The notes under the pieces are model-generated. The model worked only from the letters and a program-made list of their open reading frames with translations, was not told the origin of the DNA and ran no database searches. DNA of 9,697 bases from Fiminaster sp050874705 (GTDB taxonomy: Bacteria; Bacillota_I; Bacilli_A; RFN20; CAG-826), in the NCBI GenBank assembly GCA_050874705.1, contig JBNMLE010000035.1:1-9697 (forward strand), in the 5' to 3' direction. The position numbers and the translations under genes were made by a program. Below are positions 1 through 7,248 of this stretch, piece by piece (within the stretch, counting starts at the first letter, position 1; every line of letters starts with the position of its first letter).

Positions 1-861
1 ATCAAATAACAAAAAAAGTAATGCAACAAGCGAAACAATTGTTAAACGCGACATTTTACTTTTTAATAAATATTTATTAATATAGCTAAATATGCCAACT
101 ATAAATATTCTCCGTATGCCTAGTTTTGTGAAAACAAACATACCATATGGCATTAAAACTAAGTAAGGAAGAATTTCTTTTAATTTCTCGTTTGTTAAAA
201 AACCAAATATTTTTTTAAAAATAATAAGAAGTAAATTTAAATAAATTCCACTTACAGTTAATAAAGAAATGATATTTAGCTTATCCGCTAATTTTGAATG
301 ATCAGATTCATAATCAACATCCATAAAAAGAAGAGAACTAATCAAATATTTACTTTCATCATCAAAGTTTGATAGAAAATTCTTTTTATACTTCTTTAAT
401 TTAAAAGGATTTGAAAATTTAATATTAATTTTATTCGATGATAAGCTTCTTTTTACACCTTTGTTCTCTAAATATTCTTTAAAATTAAAACGCGACTCAT
501 ATGATGTTATTTCTAATTTTTGAGGTTTTGCTTCAACACACAAAACATCCCCAACTTCCCTAGAATTTTCTTTTTCGTAGATATAAAATTTTTCCAAACC
601 AGATTGAAATAAAAAATAATTTTCTTTGCTTTGGATAACAATGCCGCTATAAATATTTTCGTTATTATTATTTTCAAAAGGAATTTTACTAATTCCGGCA
701 CAAGAAATAATAATTGCTAAATAAATTAATGATCTTTTTTTAGGCAGTTTTATGAATGCAAAAGATAGGAAAATTAAAGATGTTATAATACCAACAATAA
801 AATTAATCTTAAAAAAACATAGACCTAAAATGACAGATATTAGAATGTAAAATAATCTCAT
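1..861 (-). CDS. comEC: ComEC-like DNA uptake channel protein, N-terminal 287 codons (cut by left edge)
   Basis: The reading frame starts at ATG 861-859 and stays open to base 1, with no stop in 287 codons, so the gene continues outside the window. ComEC forms the inner-membrane channel that passes single-stranded DNA into the cytoplasm during natural transformation. The fragment has hydrophobic segments at about residues 3-16, 20-37 and 44-59. A soluble OB-like part follows (about 68-148) with the family-type motif FNFKEYLENKGV at 125-136. The start of the membrane-embedded competence domain is at about 197-287, with LLTVSGIYLNLL in the place of the usual LxxSGLH motif. The C-terminal metallo-beta-lactamase-like domain often found in the family would lie outside. 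The ATG overlaps the comEA stop as ATGA, which suggests translational coupling. The identity rests on domain layout and the comEA partner. Motif divergence leaves some doubt about function. Confidence 0.87.
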   Translation of the reverse strand, partial: MRLFYILISVILGLCFFKINFIVGIITSLIFLSFAFIKLPKKRSLIYLAIIISCAGISKIPFENNNNENIYSGIVIQSKENYFLFQSGLEKFYIYEKENSREVGDVLCVEAKPQKLEITSYESRFNFKEYLENKGVKRSLSSNKINIKFSNPFKLKKYKKNFLSNFDDESKYLISSLLFMDVDYESDHSKLADKLNIISLLTVSGIYLNLLLIIFKKIFGFLTNEKLKEILPYLVLMPYGMFVFTKLGIRRIFIVGIFSYINKYLLKSKMSRLTIVSLVALLFLLFD

Positions 862-1400
862 GCATTGCGGAGCACTAAATATTTTTTAACTTTTTCAAAT
901 GTTGCATTTCCTATGCCACTTACTTCCTTAATGTCTTCAAGCCTTTTAAATAATCCGTTAGCGGTTCTATATTCAACAATAGCTTTTGCAACAGTTGATC
1001 CGATGCCATTTACTTCTTTAAGCCCTTCTGCATCGCTTTCGTTGATATTAACTTTTTTAATTGGCTCCATCGAGCAAACATCATTATTGTCGTATTTTGG
1101 TGCAATATAAAAGCTCAAACCATCTTTTAATAGATAACTGGTGTCAAAAGCAAGTTCATCGGCGTTACTTGTGACTCCACCAGCAACTTCGATCAAATTG
1201 CTTAATGATGTATTGATTTCTAGCAAGTATGTTCCAGGTCTAACTACCTCACCATCAATAGAAACATTGACTTTATCGATATTTGTCACCAATGTTGTAG
1301 CGGTATTAGCAACACTATTAGCGATATTAGGGTCGATGCATGTAAATACGACGATCATAGCTACTGTTACAACTAAAACTGCAATAAGTATTTTGTACAT
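858..1400 (-). CDS. comEA: ComEA competence DNA-binding protein
   Basis: ComEA is a membrane-anchored receptor that binds double-stranded DNA outside the cell and hands it to the ComEC channel. The 180-aa product has an N-terminal membrane anchor (about residues 3-21). An SLBB-type beta-grasp domain follows at about 44-100, with VSIDGEVVRPGTY near its start. A C-terminal double helix-hairpin-helix DNA-binding domain spans about 116-175, with GIG turns at 132-134 and 162-164. This is the standard ComEA plan for Bacillota. I place the start at ATG 1400-1398 because GGAGG at 1413-1409 sits 8 bases upstream. A longer frame opens at GTG 1415, but that GTG lies inside the ribosome binding site. The stop TGA 860-858 overlaps the comEC start. 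A terminator separates the gene from valS, so comEA-comEC should have its own promoter between about 1416 and 1450, where I see no convincing -35/-10 pair. Confidence 0.94.
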   Translation of the reverse strand: MYKILIAVLVVTVAMIVVFTCIDPNIANSVANTATTLVTNIDKVNVSIDGEVVRPGTYLLEINTSLSNLIEVAGGVTSNADELAFDTSYLLKDGLSFYIAPKYDNNDVCSMEPIKKVNINESDAEGLKEVNGIGSTVAKAIVEYRTANGLFKRLEDIKEVSGIGNATFEKVKKYLVLRNA

Positions 1401-1408
1401 AATTTTTA

Positions 1409-1413
1409 CCTCC
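1409..1413 (-). promoter_or_regulatory. Ribosome binding site that sets the comEA start
   Basis: The minus strand reads GTGGAGGTAAAAATTATG here. GGAGG is a near-perfect Shine-Dalgarno core, 8 bases before the ATG at 1400. The overlapping in-frame GTG at 1415 is therefore unlikely to be a start codon, and the first five residues of the longer frame should be dropped. Confidence 0.85.
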
Positions 1414-1448
1414 ACTATCTATTAGGATTAAAAAAGTAAAAATTATTC

Positions 1449-1475
1449 AAAAAAGGTACGAAATTCATCGTACCT
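1449..1475 (-). terminator. Intrinsic terminator after valS
   Basis: On the minus strand an uninterrupted 7-bp stem (GGTACGA with TCGTACC, plus a flanking A-T pair) closes a 6-base loop, and six T residues follow directly (1454-1449). It begins 13 bases after the valS stop. This is a textbook Rho-independent terminator and isolates valS from comEA-comEC. Confidence 0.9.
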
Positions 1476-1487
1476 CTTAATATAGTT

Positions 1488-4034
1488 TTATTTTAATAAT
1501 GCCAAACGCTTTTTAAATTCTTCTAATTTATTCTTTTCAAGCTCAACTTTCTCTTTAGGTGCTTTATTAACAAAGTTTGGATTGTTTAGCATTCCTTCGC
1601 TTCGTTTAATTTCACTTTCAAGGAAAGCAATATCTTTAGCTTTTTTAGCTTGTTTTTCTTCATCAGAGATATCATCTTCAATAAAGAGTGTCATGTTTTT
1701 ATAAACATATTTAACTCCTTTTGATTCTTCTTTAGAAGAGACTAGAATTTCTTTAGCAAAGCTAAATCTTGACAAGTAATCATTAAAAGATTTAAATAAT
1801 TCTTTTGTCGTTACAATAATTAATTTTAATTTATAATTAGGAGCAAGTTTATTAGTAACTTTATAATTACGAATATCTTGAATCATTTTATATAAATCAT
1901 CAACCATCGATAAATCTTCTTCATAATCAAATGGTTTTGGGTAAGATTCAAGCATTATAGATTTAAGATGAGTTGGTAACGCTTGATAAAGTTCTTCTCC
2001 AATAAATGGAGCATATGGATAAATCATTATAATGATGTCTTTTAAAACAAGAAGCAAAATCGATTTAACAATTCTCTTATATTCCTCATTATTTCCTTGA
2101 AGACTTACTTTGCTCATTTCTAAGTATGTAGAACAAAAATCATCATACACAAAATTATACAAATAAGACGAAGCTAAAGAATATTCGTATTTATCCATAT
2201 AATTTGTCACATTTTTGATTGTTGACGATAATTTGATAAGAATATCTTTTTCAACAGGTTCTAATTTAGAAAAATCAATTTCAACACTTTCAAAATTTTC
2301 ACCTAAATTGTCCAATACATAACGGGCACTATTCCAAATTTTATTTAAATAATTACTTGCAGAAACAACTTTATCTTCGATGTATCTTATGTCTTGTCCA
2401 GGAGCACTTCCTGTTGTTAAAAAATATCTCAAAGCATCAACACCATATTTATTAATAACATCGATTGGATCAATACCATTTCCAAGAGATTTTGACATTT
2501 TTCTTCCTTGAGAATCACGAATAAGACCATGAATTAAGCAATCTTTAAATGGTGATTTTTTTGTAAATTCAAGAGAATCAAAAATCATTCTTGAAACCCA
2601 GAAGAAAATAATGTCATAGCCGGTAGATAAAAGTGATGTTGGGAAATAACGTTTATAATCTTCTGTTTCATTTGGCCAACCAAGTGTTGCAAATGGCCAT
2701 AAAGCACTTGAAAACCATGTATCAAGAACATCTTCATCTTCAACATAATTTTCATCATTAATTGGTTCGATAGATACTTTTATATCTCCTGTTTCTTTAT
2801 TGTAATATGCCGGAATTCTATGACCCCACCACAATTGACGAGAAATGCACCAGTCATCGACATTTTTCATCCATTGTTCCCAAGTCGCTTTAAAACGAGC
2901 AGGAATGAAATTAACTTCGCTTTTATCTAATGCTTGTTGAGCAAGTGGTTTCATTTTAACAAACCATTGTTTTGATAAATATGGTTCAACAACAGTATCA
3001 CTTCTTTCACTATGTCCGACTTGGTGAACAATATCTTCAATTTTTTCAAGTCGCCCATCGCGAGATATTTTTTCGACGAGCTTATCGCGGCATTCAAATC
3101 TATCCATACCCTTAAATGCGCCACATACGTCGCTCATTTTGGCATCTTCATCCATACATTTAATGCGAGATAAATGATATTTTTCACTTAAAGCAAAGTC
3201 ATTCGGATCATGGGCAGGTGTACATTTCATTGCCCCAGTTCCAAATTCAACATCTACATATTCATCTCCTAATATTGGAAGAGGTTCTTCGTTAGCGGGA
3301 TTAATTACATATTGTCCGATTAAATCTTTATATCTTTCATCATTTGGATTTACAAATACTGCCACATCGCCGAACATTGTTTCAGGTCTTGTTGTAGCAA
3401 CAATTAAGTATTTATCACTATTAACGATAGGATATTTAAAATAATAGAATTTACCTTTGTCTTCTTTATAAATAACTTCAGCGTTCGATAAAGCAGTTTT
3501 TAATTCTGGGTCATAATTAATAATTCTTTCACCACGATAAATAAGACCTTTATCATATAAAGTTTTAAAAACTGTTCTAACCGCTAAAGAAAGTCCATCA
3601 TCAAGTGTGAATCTTTCTCTTGTATAATCGAGAGATAAACCCATTTTAGCCCATTGTTTGTGAATATTTTCGCCATATTCTTCTTTCCAGGCCCATGTTC
3701 TTTCTAAAAACTTCTCACGGCCTAAATCATATCTAGATAAGCCTTCTTCACGAAGTTTAGCTTCAACTTTCGCTTGAGTTGCAATACCAGCATGATCCAT
3801 GCCAGGAAGCCATAAAACATCATATCCACGAAGTCTTTTATATCTTGCTGTAATATCTTGAACTGTTGTGTCCCACGCATGTCCTAAATGAAGTTTACCA
3901 GTTACATTTGGAGGCGGAATAACCATTGAAAAAGGCATCTTTGATTTATCACCTGCGGTAAAATATCCTTCCTTTTTCCAAAATTCGTATTTTCCTTCTT
4001 CTACTTCTTTTGGGTCATATCTTTTTTTAAGCAT
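1488..4034 (-). CDS. valS: Valyl-tRNA synthetase
   Basis: ValS attaches valine to tRNA-Val in the cytoplasm and hydrolyses mischarged threonine. It is a class I synthetase of 848 aa, slightly shorter than many bacterial ValRS but complete. The ATP-binding HIGH motif appears as HLGH at 49-52, after PPPNVTGKL. The CP1 editing domain carries TTRPETMFGD at 214-223 and GTGAMKCTPAHDPND around 265-279. The second ATP motif KMSKS is at 512-516. An anticodon-binding helical domain follows. The last 55 or so residues, rich in K, E and L, form the C-terminal coiled coil that contacts tRNA. The ATG at 4034 is preceded by AAGGAG with 7-base spacing. A T-box leader with its own promoter lies upstream and a strong terminator lies downstream, so valS is probably a single-gene transcription unit controlled by uncharged tRNA-Val. 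Conserved tryptophans checked are TGG codons. Confidence 0.99.
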   Translation of the reverse strand: MLKKRYDPKEVEEGKYEFWKKEGYFTAGDKSKMPFSMVIPPPNVTGKLHLGHAWDTTVQDITARYKRLRGYDVLWLPGMDHAGIATQAKVEAKLREEGLSRYDLGREKFLERTWAWKEEYGENIHKQWAKMGLSLDYTRERFTLDDGLSLAVRTVFKTLYDKGLIYRGERIINYDPELKTALSNAEVIYKEDKGKFYYFKYPIVNSDKYLIVATTRPETMFGDVAVFVNPNDERYKDLIGQYVINPANEEPLPILGDEYVDVEFGTGAMKCTPAHDPNDFALSEKYHLSRIKCMDEDAKMSDVCGAFKGMDRFECRDKLVEKISRDGRLEKIEDIVHQVGHSERSDTVVEPYLSKQWFVKMKPLAQQALDKSEVNFIPARFKATWEQWMKNVDDWCISRQLWWGHRIPAYYNKETGDIKVSIEPINDENYVEDEDVLDTWFSSALWPFATLGWPNETEDYKRYFPTSLLSTGYDIIFFWVSRMIFDSLEFTKKSPFKDCLIHGLIRDSQGRKMSKSLGNGIDPIDVINKYGVDALRYFLTTGSAPGQDIRYIEDKVVSASNYLNKIWNSARYVLDNLGENFESVEIDFSKLEPVEKDILIKLSSTIKNVTNYMDKYEYSLASSYLYNFVYDDFCSTYLEMSKVSLQGNNEEYKRIVKSILLLVLKDIIIMIYPYAPFIGEELYQALPTHLKSIMLESYPKPFDYEEDLSMVDDLYKMIQDIRNYKVTNKLAPNYKLKLIIVTTKELFKSFNDYLSRFSFAKEILVSSKEESKGVKYVYKNMTLFIEDDISDEEKQAKKAKDIAFLESEIKRSEGMLNNPNFVNKAPKEKVELEKNKLEEFKKRLALLK

Positions 4035-4053
4035 AATTTCTCTCCTTAAATAT

Positions 4054-4080
4054 AAAAAGCGTCCTATTTAAGGACGCTTT
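4054..4080 (-). terminator. T-box attenuator terminator
   Basis: On the minus strand AAAGCGTCC (4080-4072) pairs with GGACGCTTT (4064-4056) across a 7-base loop, and the T run 4058-4054 follows. This is the leader terminator that forms when charged tRNA-Val prevails. Its 5' arm and loop supply CCTTAA for the competing antiterminator, and it ends 7 bases before the valS ribosome binding site. Confidence 0.92.
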
Positions 4081-4258
4081 AACGTGGTACCACCTTAATT
4101 CATATCAAATGATATGCACTCATTTATTTCTTTAACGCAAGAATTACGGAATATTCCTATTCAGCCTCCTAAGCGACAATGATTAATACTTCTTTGGCAT
4201 TTACAGCAACTAGCCTTCTCTTTAAGATAAGTATTTAACCAACCTCTTTATCTTTGGC
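4054..4258 (-). promoter_or_regulatory. T-box riboswitch leader of valS (tRNA-Val sensing)
   Basis: T-box leaders bind a specific tRNA. Uncharged tRNA stabilises an antiterminator and lets transcription reach the synthetase gene. The conserved T-box sequence TGGTACCACG is at 4092-4083. Its TGGT would pair with an ACCA tRNA end, which predicts discriminator base A. Flanking TTAAGG (4098-4093) and CCTTAA (4073-4068) pair perfectly as the antiterminator base, and the second arm is shared with the terminator. In Stem I, AATACTT (4235-4229) pairs with AAGTATT (4191-4185), with an AGAGA-type motif and a GTTG/GCTG distal loop between. A hairpin CATATC-ATTT-GATATG (4116-4101) precedes the T-box. GTC at 4177-4175 is the candidate valine specifier, on the expected 3' side of Stem I, but its exact register is uncertain by eye. 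Confidence 0.95.
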
Positions 4259-4264
4259 AAATTA

Positions 4265-4293
4265 ATTATAATTAATTATTTTAAAATTGTCAT
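4265..4293 (-). promoter_or_regulatory. Promoter of the valS T-box transcript
   Basis: The minus strand carries ATGACA (4293-4288), a 17-base spacer and TATAAT (4270-4265). That is 5/6 and 6/6 matches to the housekeeping sigma consensus at ideal spacing. The predicted transcript start is near 4258, at the 5' base of T-box Stem I. The -35 box begins only five bases after the ysxC stop, and no intrinsic terminator is visible between them, so read-through from ysxC may add to valS transcription. Confidence 0.85.
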
Positions 4294-4298
4294 TCAAT

Positions 4299-4877
4299 TT
4301 ATGATTTTATAAGATGAATAATTTCGTATCGGATTTTTTCGATAGATTTATTATCGTTTATTGATGAAGAGATATAGCAAATATCTCCAAACGATTCTTT
4401 AACATTTTTAACCATTTTAGCTCTTTCAGATTGATTAAGCTTATCGGCTTTTGTAAGTATTAATACAAATGGTATATTTTTTTCTTTTATAAAATTATAG
4501 AAAGAAATATCGTTTTCACCCATTGCATGTCTAGAATCAACAAGAAATATAACACCTTTTAGATTTTTTGAATCAAAATATGTCTCCATCATTTTGCCAA
4601 AATCATCAAGATGCTTGCTTCCGGATATGGTATGACCATATCCAGGAGCATCAACTAAATAAAATTGATCATCAATAAGATAATAATTTAATAATTTTGT
4701 AAAACCAGGTTTTGATGATGTGAATGCTAATTGTCTTCTTTTTGTTAAAGCGTTTATTAAAGACGATTTTCCAACATTACTTTTGCCAACAAAACAAACT
4801 TCAGGAAGATTGTCATCTGGTCTAAGCGATAAATTAGGAGCGCTTTTAATAAATTTAGCTTTTGAAAAATCAATCAT
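4299..4877 (-). CDS. ysxC: Ribosome biogenesis GTP-binding protein YsxC/EngB (YihA)
   Basis: This is an essential-type TRAFAC GTPase needed for late assembly of the large ribosomal subunit. The 192-aa product is close to normal family length. Motifs with numbering from ATG 4877: G1 P-loop GKSNVGKS (31-38), switch region SKPGFTK with the G2 threonine at 60, G3 DAPG (76-79), G4 TKAD (142-145), and a G5-like SSS near 170. I prefer ATG 4877, which gives MIDFSK and a usual-length N-terminus before the P-loop. An in-frame TTG at 4889 would add four residues, and the upstream GGTGAAAG is a weak ribosome binding site for either. The gene overlaps the end of lon by 8 bases, the same lonA-ysxC junction order as in Bacillus subtilis, which implies cotranscription and coupled translation. 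Confidence 0.97.
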   Translation of the reverse strand: MIDFSKAKFIKSAPNLSLRPDDNLPEVCFVGKSNVGKSSLINALTKRRQLAFTSSKPGFTKLLNYYLIDDQFYLVDAPGYGHTISGSKHLDDFGKMMETYFDSKNLKGVIFLVDSRHAMGENDISFYNFIKEKNIPFVLILTKADKLNQSERAKMVKNVKESFGDICYISSSINDNKSIEKIRYEIIHLIKS

Positions 4878-7200
4878 GTTTAATAGCAACTTTCACCGCA
4901 TCATCAACGTTTTCCATATAGATAATTTTTAAACCATCTTTAACTTCTTTTGGAAGTTCATCAACAGCTTTTTTGTTATCTTTCGGAACAATAATAGTTT
5001 TAATTCCACTTCTTAAGGCGGCAAGTGATTTTTCTCTTAGTCCACCGATAGGAAGAGCACGACCACGAAGAGTAACCTCTCCTGTCATTGCAACATTATT
5101 ATCAACTGGTTTATTAGAAAGAGAAGATATAATAGCTGTTGTAATCGCTACGCCAGCGCTTGGTCCATCTTTTGGTACCGCTCCTTCTGGAACGTGAATA
5201 TGAATATCATTTTCAGCAAATAATTTGCTGTCAATACCATATTTAGAAGCATTAGCTTTAACATAATCTAGAGCAATAGATGCACTTTCTTTCATGACAT
5301 CGCCTAATTTACCAGTTAAAACAAGGCCGCCTTTTCCTGGGAAATAGGTAACTTCAATTGGAAGAATATCTCCGCCAAATTCAGTATAAGCAAGGCCTGT
5401 TACTACGCCAACTTGTTCAGTTTTTTCTTTCTTTGTGTTTTCAAATAAAGGTACACCAAGATATTTTTCCACAAGTTTTTGAGTGACATGAACTTTTTCG
5501 ACATCTTTGTTAGAAAGAATTTCAACAACAATCTTACGCATAACTGTCGCAATTTTTCTTTCTAAATCACGAACGCCAGCTTCCATTGTATATTTTTCAA
5601 TGATGAATTTATAAGCATCATCGGTGATAGAAATTTGTTCTTCTTTAAGACCATTTGCTTCAAGTTGTTTCTTAAATAAGAAATGTTTAGCAATTTGAAT
5701 TTTTTCAAGTTCAGTATATGAATTAACCTCGATTAATTCTAATCTATCACGAAGAGGTGCTGGAATATTTTCAAGATAGTTTGCAGTGCAAATAAATAGC
5801 ACGTTGCTTAAATCATATGGTTCTTCAAGATAATTGTCGTTAAAGGTAATATTTTGTTCAGGATCAAGTACTTCAAGTAACGCACTTGCAGGATCTCCTT
5901 TGTAAGAAGAGGCTAATTTGTCGACTTCATCAAGCAAAAATACAGGATTTACAACTTGTGCTCTTCTCATACCTTGAATAATTCTTCCAGGCATAGAACC
6001 AACATATGTTCTTCTGTGACCACGAATTTCTGCTTCATCAGAGATACCACCAAGCGAAGCTTTAAAGAATTTTCTTCCAAGCGCTTTTGCGATAGATTTT
6101 CCTAGTGAAGTTTTACCGCATCCTGGAGGTCCATAGAAACATAAGATAGGAGCTTTAAGATTACCTGTCATCTTTTTGACAGCTAAATATTCAACAATTC
6201 TTTCTTTAACTTTTGTTAAACCGAAATGATCTTCGTCAAGAATTTTACGAACATTTTTTAAATCATCATTGTCTTCGGTCTTTTGATACCATGGGACATC
6301 AAGAAGAGTTTGGATATAAGCCATTGAAAGTGATGATTCAAGCGAAGCTTGTGGCATCATTTCATAGCGTTTTAATTCCGATTTAACTTTAGCTTTAACG
6401 TGTTCTGGATAAGGATTTTTTTCTAATTTTTCAAGAATAGAATCTTCATCATCGCTATCATCGCCACCATTATTCATTTCTTTTTTAATGGCTTTTAATT
6501 TTTCATTAAGGATGTAATCTCTTTGAGATTTTTCCATATTTTTAGCGACTTTCTTTTCAATAACTGCATCGATTTCGGCTTCCATTTTGCTTTCGTTAAT
6601 GATGTCTAAAACAATGCTAAGTCTTTTTTCAACATTTAAAGTTTCGAGAATTTCTTGTCTTTTTTCGTTTGTAGTAACCAAATATGGGGCTAATAAATCG
6701 CATAATTCACCAGGTTCGATACCTTTTGATGAAATGTCTTGTAACACTTGCTTTGGAAGTGAGAAAGCTAATTGAGGAAGATTTTGAATTCCTTCAATTA
6801 CTTTCTTAGAAAGGGCAATAACATTTTTGTTGTTGCCATCGATATTAGCAAGAACTTCGCATTCAGAAACAAAGAAACCTTGAGGATCAAAAGCTATATT
6901 AAGCAATTTTACTCTCTGAGTTCCCTGAACTCTTATACGAATGAAGTTTTTCATATCGCTATAGGAGACAATTCGACATAATGTTCCAATAGTGTAAACG
7001 TCTTTTTCAGTAGGAATATCTGTATCGGCGCTTTTTTGTGATACTACTAAAAGGAGAGAATTATTATTATCTCTTGAGGCGCTGATAGCTTTGACTGAGA
7101 AGTCTCTACCTGCATCAATTCTTTCATCTTTTTTACCAGGGTATAAAACAATACCCTTAGTAATTAAAAGAGGAAGAATTATTTTGGTTTTTTCGTCCAT
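4870..7200 (-). CDS. lon: ATP-dependent protease Lon (LonA type)
   Basis: Lon is a cytoplasmic hexameric AAA+ serine protease that degrades misfolded and regulatory proteins. The 776-aa product has all expected parts. The N-terminal substrate-binding domain covers about residues 6-200, followed by a helical region with an acidic linker (GGDDSDDEDS at 245-254). The AAA+ module has Walker A GPPGCGKT (357-364) and Walker B FLLDEVDK (421-428). The protease domain has the catalytic serine in PKDGPSAG (S681) and the catalytic lysine in GGLREK (K724). Their 43-residue spacing equals that of the E. coli pair S679/K722. The ATG at 7200 has AAGGAGG 6 bases upstream. The stop is TGA. Only 48 bases separate it from tig, without a terminator, so cotranscription with tig is likely. 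Intact domains indicate an active enzyme. Confidence 0.99.
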   Translation of the reverse strand: MDEKTKIILPLLITKGIVLYPGKKDERIDAGRDFSVKAISASRDNNNSLLLVVSQKSADTDIPTEKDVYTIGTLCRIVSYSDMKNFIRIRVQGTQRVKLLNIAFDPQGFFVSECEVLANIDGNNKNVIALSKKVIEGIQNLPQLAFSLPKQVLQDISSKGIEPGELCDLLAPYLVTTNEKRQEILETLNVEKRLSIVLDIINESKMEAEIDAVIEKKVAKNMEKSQRDYILNEKLKAIKKEMNNGGDDSDDEDSILEKLEKNPYPEHVKAKVKSELKRYEMMPQASLESSLSMAYIQTLLDVPWYQKTEDNDDLKNVRKILDEDHFGLTKVKERIVEYLAVKKMTGNLKAPILCFYGPPGCGKTSLGKSIAKALGRKFFKASLGGISDEAEIRGHRRTYVGSMPGRIIQGMRRAQVVNPVFLLDEVDKLASSYKGDPASALLEVLDPEQNITFNDNYLEEPYDLSNVLFICTANYLENIPAPLRDRLELIEVNSYTELEKIQIAKHFLFKKQLEANGLKEEQISITDDAYKFIIEKYTMEAGVRDLERKIATVMRKIVVEILSNKDVEKVHVTQKLVEKYLGVPLFENTKKEKTEQVGVVTGLAYTEFGGDILPIEVTYFPGKGGLVLTGKLGDVMKESASIALDYVKANASKYGIDSKLFAENDIHIHVPEGAVPKDGPSAGVAITTAIISSLSNKPVDNNVAMTGEVTLRGRALPIGGLREKSLAALRSGIKTIIVPKDNKKAVDELPKEVKDGLKIIYMENVDDAVKVAIKHD

Positions 7201-7206
7201 AATGTT

Positions 7207-7213
7207 CCTCCTT
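7207..7213 (-). promoter_or_regulatory. lon ribosome binding site
   Basis: AAGGAGG lies 6 bases before the lon ATG. It is the strongest Shine-Dalgarno sequence in the window and fixes the start. Confidence 0.85.
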
Positions 7214-7230
7214 TTTACTTATTAAGTAAA
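7214..7230. repeat. Palindrome TTTACTT-ATT-AAGTAAA between tig and lon
   Basis: Two perfect 7-base arms are separated by 3 bases, ending just upstream of the lon ribosome binding site. No T run follows on either strand in terminator position, and the stem is all A-T except one pair. It resembles the palindrome upstream of tig (8559-8571), so it could be an operator or a weak mRNA hairpin. It could also be chance in AT-rich DNA. Confidence 0.5.
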
Positions 7231-7248
7231 TTAAATTTTTAAATTAGT

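Noticed and set aside
513..701. A 62-codon minus-strand frame that could be read as a small lysine-rich protein
   Set aside because: It lies wholly inside the comEC frame in another register, and its composition is what AT-rich antisense or shifted frames give. The 287-codon comEC frame explains the region.
865..1425. Plus-strand open frames of 81 and 94 codons opposite comEA
   Set aside because: They are antisense shadows of comEA, with no ribosome binding site or recognisable product. The other plus-strand frames opposite ysxC, lon, tig and the ysoA-like gene fail for the same reason.
1416..1448. Promoter for comEA-comEC between the valS terminator and the comEA ribosome binding site
   Set aside because: A promoter is expected here, but the best pairing (TTGAAT with TAATAG) has a 20-base spacer, so no specific site is claimed.
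4265..4300. AT-rich inverted sequence after ysxC as a terminator
   Set aside because: It has no stable G-C stem and coincides with the ATGACA-17-TATAAT promoter of the T-box transcript, which explains it better.
858..7200. UGA read as tryptophan (Mycoplasma code), extending lon and comEA
   Set aside because: The extensions would be only a few residues, both genes already end at family-typical lengths, and checked tryptophans use TGG.
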